From Pyruvatibacter mobilis (GTDB lineage Bacteria > Pseudomonadota > Alphaproteobacteria > CGMCC-115125): a stretch of 64,000 bases of DNA. A program made the position numbers and the translations under genes. The first letter of the stretch is position 1. Each line of letters starts with the position of its first letter. Where the stretch lies: NCBI RefSeq assembly GCF_012848855.1, contig NZ_CP051630.1:1-64000 (forward strand). Direction: 5' to 3'. The notes beneath the pieces are model-generated. The model ran no database searches and was not told the DNA's origin. It saw only the letters and a list, made by a program, of their open reading frames with translations. Below are positions 1 to 8,013 of this stretch, one piece after another.

Positions 1-1434
1 GGGTTTTTCCCAACGCAGCCACTCTGTATCGAAGCTATATTGTTCACGAGCATATTCGTGACAATCAACAGAGAACTTGGCGTTATAGTGACTGGCCACC
101 TGATAGCAGGCGTCACAGGTATAGTAATCGTGGGCAATTACAAGGTCTGCTTTTAGTTTCGGGTTCTGCCTTACCAAATTCCAGAGATGTAATCTGATGT
201 TGAGGTAGAGTGGGTGTCCCAGCTGGTAAGTATGTGGGGCCCACCTGAACAGGAACCTGGGGCGGCCAAAAACCATCAGAACTCTGGATACCTTGCGAGT
301 GAGCGCCAGCAGGCCGTTGAAAACTGGCGTGAAAGCATATGAGGATGGCAGGCGAACGTATGTCCACTCGACCGGTCTGGGGGAATGTCCGTCAAAGCCG
401 CAAACAACGACCCGCCAGCCATCATCCATAAGAGCCTTGGCTTGGCGCAGAACACGCGGTTCATTAGACACGCCTGTATAGGAGACAATCCAGGCTGTTC
501 TCTTTCCAGAATTGGGGCTTAGGTGGTCTGGGTTTAGATGCAGATTCGCAACAGTGTGTTCATTCTGTGCTATAGTTTTAAAAACCAGTGACATAATTCT
601 ATGTCGCCAATAAGCTCGGGTGAAATATCTTATTGATTTTGTATTTGGGTCAAATATTAATTCTCTCGCATTGAACGGGAATGATATTTTTATAGTAGAA
701 ATGAAAATTGCGAAATATAGGCCTATAGCCAATAATTTTTGATTTAGAGTAGCCGTGCTCGCGCCGGCGAACAAGATAAGGTGTATGATCCACAGAGAAG
801 ATGATATCAAGGCAAATGGTATTATTAGGGGGGGGGCAGACCTTGATCTGATATTATTTTGCTCAAATATGTTAAGCGCGATTAGTGTGAGTGTTGATAT
901 GAATGTAGATATTACTGCTCCAACCATGTTGCTCTGTAATTCTCCTATCGGGAAAACTAAAATCGAACTTATAAAGAAGGCAATAGAGGAGAAGGCTATA
1001 TACATCGAAATTATAAATGATTCCAATTTTAGTCTTAGATTTTCTCTCGCTTTCTGTATCGAATATAGCGTTGTTACAATGATCACTGTAGGGAAAAAAT
1101 AATATATATACCTTTTTTTCTCTATGATAATCGGGATAATTTCATTTATAAGTAAAAATATAAATGTAGACGCTGGTGATATTTTTATCGCCGGTATTAT
1201 TAATCCTTTTTCATTTATATTATGGGACTTAAAAGTTATGAAAATTGACAGGTAGGCGATAAATGATGTTGCCCATTCCGATATATGTATATTTTCAAAT
1301 GTTATTTCTTTTTTTATTATCTGCCCTATAATAAAACATGTAGGGTATATTGATACAGATGCAAATAGATGCCAAGATATCACGCGCAAGCTGCTAATTT
1401 TTCTCATGTCCATTTTTTCTTTGAGATTTTGCAT
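1..1434 (-). CDS. Membrane domain fused to GT4-like glycosyltransferase (3' end beyond window)
   Basis: A single open frame runs from ATG at 1434 to the window edge: reading + triplets from base 1, no tta, cta or tca occurs before 1456. Residues 1–280 are strongly hydrophobic with about seven or eight predicted membrane segments and are very AT-rich. From about residue 310 a soluble domain begins with KRTAWIVSYTGVSNEPRVLR, the typical opening of GT4/GT-B glycosyltransferases (xDPRVxRxAxxLxxxG, then VVVCGFDG), and carries on through HDYYTCDA and DCHEYAREQ to residue 478. The start is 2 bases after the stop of the upstream gene, so it is the last visible gene of the exporter operon. An internal ATG at 594 could make the glycosyltransferase part alone. 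Role inferred: membrane-bound sugar transfer during polysaccharide assembly. The in-frame joining of the two halves was read directly; its function is not known to me. Confidence 0.72.
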   Translation of the reverse strand, partial: MQNLKEKMDMRKISSLRVISWHLFASVSIYPTCFIIGQIIKKEITFENIHISEWATSFIAYLSIFITFKSHNINEKGLIIPAIKISPASTFIFLLINEIIPIIIEKKRYIYYFFPTVIIVTTLYSIQKARENLRLKLESFIISMYIAFSSIAFFISSILVFPIGELQSNMVGAVISTFISTLTLIALNIFEQNNIRSRSAPPLIIPFALISSSLWIIHLILFAGASTATLNQKLLAIGLYFAIFISTIKISFPFNARELIFDPNTKSIRYFTRAYWRHRIMSLVFKTIAQNEHTVANLHLNPDHLSPNSGKRTAWIVSYTGVSNEPRVLRQAKALMDDGWRVVVCGFDGHSPRPVEWTYVRLPSSYAFTPVFNGLLALTRKVSRVLMVFGRPRFLFRWAPHTYQLGHPLYLNIRLHLWNLVRQNPKLKADLVIAHDYYTCDACYQVASHYNAKFSVDCHEYAREQYSFDTEWLRWEKP

Positions 1435-1436
1435 GG

Positions 1437-2759
1437 CTAGAGTTCTTTGTTTTGTCTAACTAGCATATTTACTTCTTCGGGATCGGATATTTGGCCTGAA
1501 AGCACACGGTTAGCCCAGTTTGTTAGCGGTTCTCCTTCGAGCCTTTCTTCTGACCGACCTAGTCGAAGAGTCTCGCGAGCGAGGCTTTGTTTGTGGGCTG
1601 CTTCCGTTGCTTTCTGCTGTTCACGTGTTAGCGGAGGGCTCTTATGCAACTTTGCCTTGCTTTGGAAAAAGTCGAGAACTGTCTTGACCATCGTGCTTAT
1701 GCGAAAGTCCTGTGATTCAACAAGGTGAGTGTAAGCGCGATCGATCATGGCTCTAACTTCACCGGTATCTGACATCCTGGTGAAGGCCTCGTCCAAATTC
1801 GACATATCAGCTGCGACGGGTATGTAATGTTCATGAGGGCGTATAACGCCCCTGTAAGGATTCTCTATGAGAACCTGGCCGCATCCCATGATTGCTGCTT
1901 CAAAGATCCGTGGGCCAAATCCAGGAAATTCGTGCAGACCGTCCAGGCCCAGAAAGCATGCCTGTTCAATTTCCTCGAAACTCGCTTCCGGGTTCTCTGC
2001 AACATAGTCGTTTACGGAGTCCTGAATGACGCCATAAGGGTCCCAGACGCTGTGCCCGCCTGGTGCACCGATTATGAACTTGCAGTTTCCAAGAAAGGTG
2101 CACCAGTCATTTCCGTTCAGTGTGTCCGAAGGGTCGACCGAAATACTCGCGGGCAATTCGCGCTCAATGCACTCTTGCTTGAACTTCTGTGCCATCAGGC
2201 CTTTGAGTCGGCTAAGCCGACCGCCCCAGGCGGGGTACATCGTCACCCTTTGCCCTATGACATAATCGCGGGCTTCGTATGGGCGGCGGTGTTTCTTCAG
2301 CCGTTCGACATCGTCATCATCTATGAAACCTGAGTATGTAGAAATAAAATCGGCGCTTTTCGAGGTAATGGGGTAGATCAGGTCTTTCTTTTCTGGCCGA
2401 ACCGAGAAAACACAATCCACCTGTAACCAGTTGAGAAGCAAATCGAGCACTCCGCCGCAAGAGGCGTCATCTTGTGGAAACGCAATTTTGATTGCCCTTG
2501 TATTCCGCAGAAAAGTGTAACGGTCTCGTATCTGGGCAGTACGACTACGTGGCCGTAGCGTAACAATTCCTAAGGACGTACTGTCGAAAATCACCAAGTC
2601 CCAATCAACTGATCGCATGGCATCTGTTGGTGGAAGCATAATGCGATGATATATATAAAAGTCATCAGGATTCTGTCGCTGAAAACTGTATATGAAATCT
2701 GTGATTGTCTTTCGCGTTTCGAACATATTTTCTACATTGTGAATCACAAGAATATTCAT
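1437..2759 (-). CDS. CgeB-like glycosyltransferase family protein
   Basis: 440 residues. The N-terminal half is a Rossmann-like domain (MNILVIHNVENM, then DLVIFDSTS). The C-terminal half resembles the CgeB/Glyco_trans_1_2 type: WCTFLGNCKFIIGAPGGHSV around residues 215–235, then RIFEAAIMGCGQVLIENPYR and HYIPVAADMSNLDEAF, the usual nucleotide-sugar-binding pattern in which an acidic residue sits in a 'FEAAxxG' stretch. A charged tail (about residues 375–440) may be a coiled coil or docking region. It lies 1 base after the SGNH hydrolase gene and 2 bases before the membrane/GT fusion, so the three are surely co-transcribed. It shares its overall pattern with the protein at 14045–15259. Sugar specificity cannot be read. 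Confidence 0.7.
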   Translation of the reverse strand: MNILVIHNVENMFETRKTITDFIYSFQRQNPDDFYIYHRIMLPPTDAMRSVDWDLVIFDSTSLGIVTLRPRSRTAQIRDRYTFLRNTRAIKIAFPQDDASCGGVLDLLLNWLQVDCVFSVRPEKKDLIYPITSKSADFISTYSGFIDDDDVERLKKHRRPYEARDYVIGQRVTMYPAWGGRLSRLKGLMAQKFKQECIERELPASISVDPSDTLNGNDWCTFLGNCKFIIGAPGGHSVWDPYGVIQDSVNDYVAENPEASFEEIEQACFLGLDGLHEFPGFGPRIFEAAIMGCGQVLIENPYRGVIRPHEHYIPVAADMSNLDEAFTRMSDTGEVRAMIDRAYTHLVESQDFRISTMVKTVLDFFQSKAKLHKSPPLTREQQKATEAAHKQSLARETLRLGRSEERLEGEPLTNWANRVLSGQISDPEEVNMLVRQNKEL

Positions 2760-2760
2760 T

Positions 2761-3462
2761 TTACTTAACTTTTATTCCAAATTCGTTCTTCAATACCTTT
2801 GAGAAAACTGGTTTTACAGTTGCGTGGTAAAGATTGTGGCCTTCGAGGCTTAAGTGCAGATTGTCCTCAAGGAGAAGTTGGCCAAGTTTGTCACGATCAT
2901 TTTTTGTAGCGTTAAGGAAAGAAGTTTCAATGTCAATAAGGGTGATCTTTTCGCGCAAGGAAGAGCGAGCGGCCAGATCACGGACGATATTGTTGTATTC
3001 CCTGTTCTTGTCTTCGTAGGTGTTTTGAGAAAAGGGCATTGTGTCCCGATCTCTCAAAGTTGGGTGATTTGTGTTCAGTACTATGCCTTTGGCTCCGAAT
3101 GACAATGCTCTTGTACAGATCTCTTCAAGGTTTGCTGCAAAAGCTGCTGGGCTGACTCTTGGGTGCCCGCGGTCCGACTCCCATTGATTGCAGTCATTCA
3201 GGCCAAATTGTGCCAGTAATAGGTCGACGCCGTTCGACTGAACATCATAGGGCATGCGTTCGAGGGCTTGTCGTGTGGTATTGCCATTGATCGAAGCGTT
3301 GACGATAACAGCGCGGTCACCATGTGGATCCATTGCTGCGGCGAGTCTCGACACCCAACTGCGGTGCAGGGAGACACCTTGCCCAACGCAGATTGAGTCT
3401 CCAAAGAAGACGATTCGGTGTTTGGAAATAGTCATCAACGGCTTTCGTCTAGATGTCACCAT
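2761..3462 (-). CDS. SGNH/GDSL hydrolase family protein
   Basis: 233 residues with the SGNH blocks in order: block I FFGDSICVGQG (nucleophile Ser in GDS, residues about 20–30), block II Asn in NASINGNTT, block III GLNDCN, and block V DNLHLSLEGH with the Asp–His pair. The family removes or transfers acyl groups on esters and sugars. There is no clear signal peptide, so it probably acts in the cytoplasm on a glycan or lipid intermediate; deacetylation or acetyl transfer on the exported polysaccharide is an inference from context. The ATG at 3462 overlaps the end of the methyltransferase gene by 14 bases; a second ATG at 3435 (MTISKHRI) is also possible and fits the family N-terminus better. Confidence 0.8.
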   Translation of the reverse strand: MVTSRRKPLMTISKHRIVFFGDSICVGQGVSLHRSWVSRLAAAMDPHGDRAVIVNASINGNTTRQALERMPYDVQSNGVDLLLAQFGLNDCNQWESDRGHPRVSPAAFAANLEEICTRALSFGAKGIVLNTNHPTLRDRDTMPFSQNTYEDKNREYNNIVRDLAARSSLREKITLIDIETSFLNATKNDRDKLGQLLLEDNLHLSLEGHNLYHATVKPVFSKVLKNEFGIKVK

Positions 3463-4183
3463 TGAGGGTAGCTATGCATACTTGGCGCCCATTTGGGTAA
3501 AGAGATTCGCGATCCTGTTCAAAACCGTTGGGCTGCCAATTTGCAAAACGGGTCTGGTACTCAGAAAGCACTGCTGCTACCTGCGGACCATTCCACGCCA
3601 GCATGCAAAAGACTTCGTCAGCATCAAGCCGCTTAGCGAAGTGAAATCGAGGAGCGTTGTGGTAAGTAAGCGACACGCGAAGCTGGCTGCAGGCGGGGAT
3701 TGCTTTGTTTAAAAAAAGGGCAAGCCGCTGATCCACATTCGGGAAAATGTCATTGGCAACGATGACATCATATTCCTGGTCGAGAGGCACTTCATACCAA
3801 TCCTGTTGGTCTACCCTAAAAGAGGGAGGCGAGCCTCTAAGCTCCTCGACATGTTCGGGGCTATCATGAGCCATCAGATCCACCAGATGGTAATCATGCT
3901 GCGAAGCCAGTTTGTTTGTGAGGCAAGTGAGACCACCTCCGATGTCAAGAATTCGTTTACCCGACGTACTCAACAGGTCACCATAAAGCATAGAAAACCC
4001 AAGGCGCTTTGCCGATGAATTCATCAGCCAACGCTGACAGGTCAGTTCATGGTCTCGAGGTTTGGATATCTGTTTGATCAATTCCGCAATGCTGTCCTCG
4101 TCCATATAGGCATCAAGCATATGCTGATCCAAGTGGGTGATTGTGGAAGGCGACATGCAGATGTTTATCCTGTTGCTGTGCAT
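3449..4183 (-). CDS. Class I SAM-dependent methyltransferase
   Basis: 244 residues. Motif I is ILDIGGGLTCLT (about residues 81–92), followed by the acidic loop YHLVDLMAH and the post-II strand DVIVANDIFPNVD, as in small-molecule class I methyltransferases. The substrate is unknown. In an operon with Wzm/Wzt and a sulfotransferase, a natural reading is O-methylation of a sugar residue, possibly the chain-ending cap recognised by the Wzt C-terminal domain, but that is inference. The start lies 2 bases after the sulfotransferase stop; MSPSTITHL at residue 11 is an alternative start. Confidence 0.75.
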   Translation of the reverse strand: MHSNRINICMSPSTITHLDQHMLDAYMDEDSIAELIKQISKPRDHELTCQRWLMNSSAKRLGFSMLYGDLLSTSGKRILDIGGGLTCLTNKLASQHDYHLVDLMAHDSPEHVEELRGSPPSFRVDQQDWYEVPLDQEYDVIVANDIFPNVDQRLALFLNKAIPACSQLRVSLTYHNAPRFHFAKRLDADEVFCMLAWNGPQVAAVLSEYQTRFANWQPNGFEQDRESLYPNGRQVCIATLNGDI

Positions 4184-4185
4184 GG

Positions 4186-5142
4186 CTATTTGGTCGGATA
4201 GCGGCAGTTTGTCAGGCGCGTGCTTGTTGCCGCAATGTACTGTTCAATTGCCTTATCGTCTTCCGGAGAAAGCGACGTTGAGATTGATTTTGTTGGTTCG
4301 TGTCGCCGTAGCTGAGATTCAGTGAGGCATGCTCCAAGTTCTGGGGCGGCCGAGGCCAATTGACTCAGGGTCTGTTCCTCATCCTCAAGTAAATCCTCAT
4401 ACCAGACTTCAGTGATATGCTGCTTGCCGGCCATACTTATATGGTCCTGGATCGCGCGGGCAAACTCATACTGGTTTTCAACAACCTGCTCCCAATACGG
4501 GCGGGTTTTAAGATGCGGGTAGTTCCTTGGTGTCGCTGAATTCCAAGCCGTAGGAAGCTTTTTGGTTATATAGCGGGCTTGGAGGTCTGATTTGGCAGCC
4601 GCAGCTATGTCCCTTCTAAGCCAGATGAATTTTGAGTTCGGGAACGTCTGGTGAAGGTAGTCAAGACGAAAGCAATTCCACGCATTCTTGATGAGAAGCG
4701 GTCTGGAAAACAGAACTTCGGCTGCTGCCAAGGTTTGGATCATGTGTTCTTCTTTGCCATGTATTACATGACGACTGGTGATTTCCGATGGATGTCCTCC
4801 GCCGAACCAATTGGTCATGACGGCGGAAGCTTCTGATGGCTGAAAGAGGCCGACTGTTTTTCCGAATGCACTGGAGGTGTCTATCAATTGGTTCTGACAC
4901 CACGACCTCTGGATGGATAGTCCCAGAATTGGGTGATGGGGGAAGTGTTCATTCGTGAAATTTGAAATGAACGGTAGGCCAAATGTTCCGACTAGCAGTT
5001 GGTAAGCATAGGTGCTGCCAGTGCGGGGAGAAGCAATCAGAAAGACCGGAGCTGGGCTTGTGTCTTGCGAGCTTCCTTTCTCCAAAAGAATTTGCTCCAT
5101 GGCATCCAGCGAAGTGATGGAGCCCGTACTACCCTTGCTCAT
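4186..5142 (-). CDS. Sulfotransferase family protein
   Basis: 318 residues from the chosen start. The 5'-phosphosulfate-binding loop is LIASPRTGSTYAYQLL (about residues 34–49) and the 3'-phosphate-binding part is FIWLRRDIAAAAKS near residue 180, the two signatures of PAPS-dependent sulfotransferases. Expected reaction: transfer of sulfate from PAPS to a hydroxyl or amino group of a sugar. I chose ATG 5142 because it overlaps the stop of the wzt-like gene as ATGA; a start at 5160 adds six residues. Placed between exporter and methyltransferase, it probably decorates the exported glycan. No PAPS synthesis genes are in the window. Confidence 0.78.
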   Translation of the reverse strand: MSKGSTGSITSLDAMEQILLEKGSSQDTSPAPVFLIASPRTGSTYAYQLLVGTFGLPFISNFTNEHFPHHPILGLSIQRSWCQNQLIDTSSAFGKTVGLFQPSEASAVMTNWFGGGHPSEITSRHVIHGKEEHMIQTLAAAEVLFSRPLLIKNAWNCFRLDYLHQTFPNSKFIWLRRDIAAAAKSDLQARYITKKLPTAWNSATPRNYPHLKTRPYWEQVVENQYEFARAIQDHISMAGKQHITEVWYEDLLEDEEQTLSQLASAAPELGACLTESQLRRHEPTKSISTSLSPEDDKAIEQYIAATSTRLTNCRYPTK

Positions 5143-6551
5143 TCCGGTTCGGTTTCCCAATGTGCCGGGTGGTGAAACAGGGCCGGTTCGGAATTCGTCT
5201 TTGGATGAACCTTGATCTTGAAGCTGCGAGACAGCAGGTCGTAACGTACCACGTTGTTGGTGTCGTCCGGATCAAACTCTTTGAACAGACCAACCGAGAA
5301 AACAAACTCTCCCTTAGCCAGCATAGTTTCAGGATAAACAAGCTTAACGGTGGTATTCTCGCCCTCCTTCATATTCCTTTCGAATTCTGGGCTCAGGTGA
5401 CGGGACAGTCCTACTCCTTCAAGTGACATAACGAGAATGGACAACTTGAAAAAAAAGTGACCATCGTGTTCAGCAGACACATCTACTTCAATTGTCATTG
5501 GTTGGCCGCTGTCTATCATGCCGTTGACAAGGCCTTTTTGATCACGAACCTCAACTCGGGAAATCTTCATGCCGTGCTCGCCTGGCCAGCGTGAAACTGT
5601 GTCTGTCGTGCTGTCAGCATTTGTGACTAATTTCATCAACTGGTCCTTCTGCCAGTCAGGTGTGTCGTAGTCACGCTGTTCTTCGCTAGAGGCTTTTTCC
5701 ACGTTGTCAGGAGCAGCTAAAGCCAGCTTCGCTTGTCGCTGTTGCTGGAAGGAGAGTTCCTGAACGTATTCCTCATACGCCTTGACAACTTCCAGCGCCT
5801 TGCCCTCCATTCTCACACTACCGCCGTCGAGCCAGAGGGCATCCTCGCAAAACTGGAGGACCTGGGCGGATGAATGTGAAACGAGCAGCAGAGTGCAGCC
5901 GGACTTCGTTAAGCGCTCCATCCGATGGGCCGATTTCGCAGCGAAGTAACTGTCTCCGGCGCCCATGATCTCATCAATTATCAGGATATCAGGCCTAATT
6001 GCCGTTGCTGTCGCGAACTGCAGGCGTGCATTCATGCCCAATGAGTATGTCTTCATCGGCTGGTGCAGAAAGTCACCGAGTTCCACGAAATCGATGATGT
6101 CTTCCATCGCTTCCGTCAGCGCCTTTGGGTCCAGACCATTGTAAGCAAGAGCAGCACGGATATTGTCATATCCGGTGAATTCCGGGTGGAAGCCTATTCC
6201 AAGCTGCATAAGTGCCTGCACGGAACCATTGACTTGCACATTACCTGTGGTTGGCGCGAAGTTCCGGGTAATGAGTTTCAGCAGTGTAGTCTTGCCAGCT
6301 CCGTTCCTTCCAACAATGCCAAGGCGATCACCGGCAGGAATGCGGATGCTGACATTGTTCAGTGCCCTGAATTCTCGGAAATTCGGTGGTGACCGCCAGA
6401 ACATAAACTTGGAGACTCCGCTTTGGTGCAAGAGTTGTTCTCCCTGGCTGTCATAAAGGTTGTAAACTTTGGACACATTTGACAGCTCCACAGCTAAATC
6501 TGTCTTGCGTTCAGTGGAATACGGAGGGTCTGAAGCTTTTATCTTAGGCAT
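5139..6551 (-). CDS. wzt: Polysaccharide ABC exporter ATP-binding protein, Wzt type with C-terminal domain
   Basis: 470 residues from ATG 6551, which overlaps the permease stop by 8 bases (ATGCCTAA); the longer start at 6596 is buried in the permease gene. Walker A GRNGAGKTT (81–89), the degenerate signature YSLGMNARLQ (169–178) typical of the Wzt/KpsT subfamily, and Walker B ILIIDEIMGAGD (189–200). A long spacer (about 265–325) leads to a beta-rich region (about 325–465, MKISRVEVRD to SRSFKIKV) matching the Wzt_C carbohydrate-binding domain that in O-antigen exporters reads the modified non-reducing end of the chain. It works with the permease encoded just upstream to move undecaprenyl-linked glycan to the periplasm. 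Confidence 0.9.
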   Translation of the reverse strand: MPKIKASDPPYSTERKTDLAVELSNVSKVYNLYDSQGEQLLHQSGVSKFMFWRSPPNFREFRALNNVSIRIPAGDRLGIVGRNGAGKTTLLKLITRNFAPTTGNVQVNGSVQALMQLGIGFHPEFTGYDNIRAALAYNGLDPKALTEAMEDIIDFVELGDFLHQPMKTYSLGMNARLQFATATAIRPDILIIDEIMGAGDSYFAAKSAHRMERLTKSGCTLLLVSHSSAQVLQFCEDALWLDGGSVRMEGKALEVVKAYEEYVQELSFQQQRQAKLALAAPDNVEKASSEEQRDYDTPDWQKDQLMKLVTNADSTTDTVSRWPGEHGMKISRVEVRDQKGLVNGMIDSGQPMTIEVDVSAEHDGHFFFKLSILVMSLEGVGLSRHLSPEFERNMKEGENTTVKLVYPETMLAKGEFVFSVGLFKEFDPDDTNNVVRYDLLSRSFKIKVHPKTNSEPALFHHPAHWETEPE

Positions 6552-7371
6552 AGTCGTAGAACGCGCTCTTTGACGAAATACAAATTCTGTACCCAAAAAT
6601 AAAAGTGGCGAAGCTAATTGCCACCATGGGAATTGTAATCGATATAGGAGGTATCTTATTCAGCATTATAAGGTTTTGAAATGATATTACAAAGTAGGAC
6701 AGAGGGTTAACATAAATAAGAGCTGCGACTTGACGTGGCATCATGCTTGGTGTGTATGCTATTGGTGTGATGACCATCAGCATCATTATTGAGTAATATA
6801 TGATTTGTTGTATATCTCGCATTAGAAGTGCAACAAGAGAAAGTATCCAGCATAGCCCTGTTACAAACATTAGTTGTAGCAACATTACGATGGGAACTAA
6901 TGCTATGGTGGCCGTCGTCTTGCTAAGAAAAAAGTCTCCCGCCAAAACAATGGTTATCCCGACGGGCATAAATATGCTAGCGCTCAGCACGCTTCTGAGT
7001 GGGATTAGTTCTGCCGGAAATACGGTATTCAACAGTACAGACCTATTTGAAACAAGAGAAAGTGTTCCTGCGGTAACTGCACCTGAGAAGGATATGAATG
7101 AGGCTAGACCGCAGAATACATAAAGAATGTATTCTGTTACGCCCATATCGGGCGGGCGGATTCGGAAGATAACTGCATATGTGAAAGAGTAGACGAATAG
7201 CATTACTATAGGTCCGAGAATAGCCCATAATATACCAAGTATAGAACCTGCATATATACCTTTTATATCATTTAATGTGGTCCGCAGTAAGATTTTCCTG
7301 TGCTTCAATACTTCTGAGAACGGGGTGCAAGCCCAGCTGATGAGGTTTTTTCTCTGGCGTTTCTGTGGCAT
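6544..7371 (-). CDS. wzm: Polysaccharide ABC exporter permease, Wzm type (ABC-2 family)
   Basis: 275 residues with six predicted membrane segments: WAILGPIVMLFVYSFTYAVIF, YILYVFCGLASFISF, FMPVGITIVLAG, ALVPIVMLLQLMFVTGLCW, IMMLMVITPIAYTP and ITIPMVAISFATFIFGY. The cytoplasmic N-terminus with LLRTTLNDIKGIYAGSILG, the YxGSxLGxxW pattern, is characteristic of ABC-2 polysaccharide and teichoic-acid exporters (Wzm, TagG, KpsM). It is the first gene of a minus-strand operon running to the left edge. The coding sequence is clearly AT-richer than the plus-strand genes to its right, as is common for polysaccharide genes acquired by transfer. Confidence 0.9.
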   Translation of the reverse strand: MPQKRQRKNLISWACTPFSEVLKHRKILLRTTLNDIKGIYAGSILGILWAILGPIVMLFVYSFTYAVIFRIRPPDMGVTEYILYVFCGLASFISFSGAVTAGTLSLVSNRSVLLNTVFPAELIPLRSVLSASIFMPVGITIVLAGDFFLSKTTATIALVPIVMLLQLMFVTGLCWILSLVALLMRDIQQIIYYSIMMLMVITPIAYTPSMMPRQVAALIYVNPLSYFVISFQNLIMLNKIPPISITIPMVAISFATFIFGYRICISSKSAFYDYA

Positions 7372-8013
7372 GAATTTATTTTCCGTTTCGCGCGGCTAGA
7401 ATTCTATCGAAGGTGCGCAGCATGAACTATCTAGGTCTCGTTTGGACGGTGTTCATAATGGTTATATGCGACCCCTTGGTGTCCGAGTGGCATGTGGTCT
7501 GAGGAGGCTGAATAAAAATCTTGCTTTTTGGCGGAGAGACGGGGGCTCATTTTAAGCCCGCGTCACTTTTTTTAATCAGGTTTCGATTCAGCGCTTACTG
7601 GTTTCATGCCCTTGATTTCAGAGGCTGAAGTTTGTTGATACCAGAGGTAAAGTTGCATTGCCGTGGAGGTGCATGTTTCGGAACGTAAACTATTAGTTTG
7701 TTTGCATTCTTGCCATCCAAAAAACTCTGATCTGGTATGCCGATATAGGCTAGGGGAGTCAAGCAGTGACCAGATTTGGCATTGGTGCTGAATCTACTCT
7801 TCCATTCGCGCGTCAAATCGAGCGGGATGGGCGGTCCGTGAAGGCTTTCACAGCTAAATTGATTTGGTTTGCCGCGCGGCGTGCAAATAGCCAAAAGGTG
7901 TGAAATTCAGCCGAGGCAGAATGAGCTCGGAATCGTCGATCCTTCATCGTTGGACCTGTTCGCATGAATGCTTTAGGAAGATCTGCCGATTGCGGTCATC
8001 TGGAAGTGGAAGT
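7372..8013. other. Divergent intergenic region between wzm and asnB operons
   Basis: About 640 bases with no convincing gene. It must hold promoters for both the leftward exporter operon and the rightward amidotransferase operon. It is AT-richer than the genes on its right. A weak hairpin (GGGCT…AGCCC, about 7552–7568) is followed after seven bases by seven T (7575–7581), too far away to call a terminator with confidence. A minus-strand frame at 7604–7894 (96 codons) has no family features and no ribosome binding site I trust. I could not pick out unambiguous -35/-10 boxes. Confidence 0.5.

Noticed and set aside
755-1102. Plus-strand frame of 115 codons in the AT-rich left end
   Set aside because: It is antisense to the continuous minus-strand membrane/GT frame, which is supported by hydrophobic pattern and operon position.
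7552-7581. Hairpin plus T run in the wzm–asnB gap as a terminator
   Set aside because: Only five paired bases and seven bases separate the stem from the T run; no gene on the plus strand precedes it.
7604-7894. Minus-strand frame of 96 codons in the wzm–asnB gap
   Set aside because: No family, no ribosome binding site and no coding-like composition; better seen as regulatory DNA.
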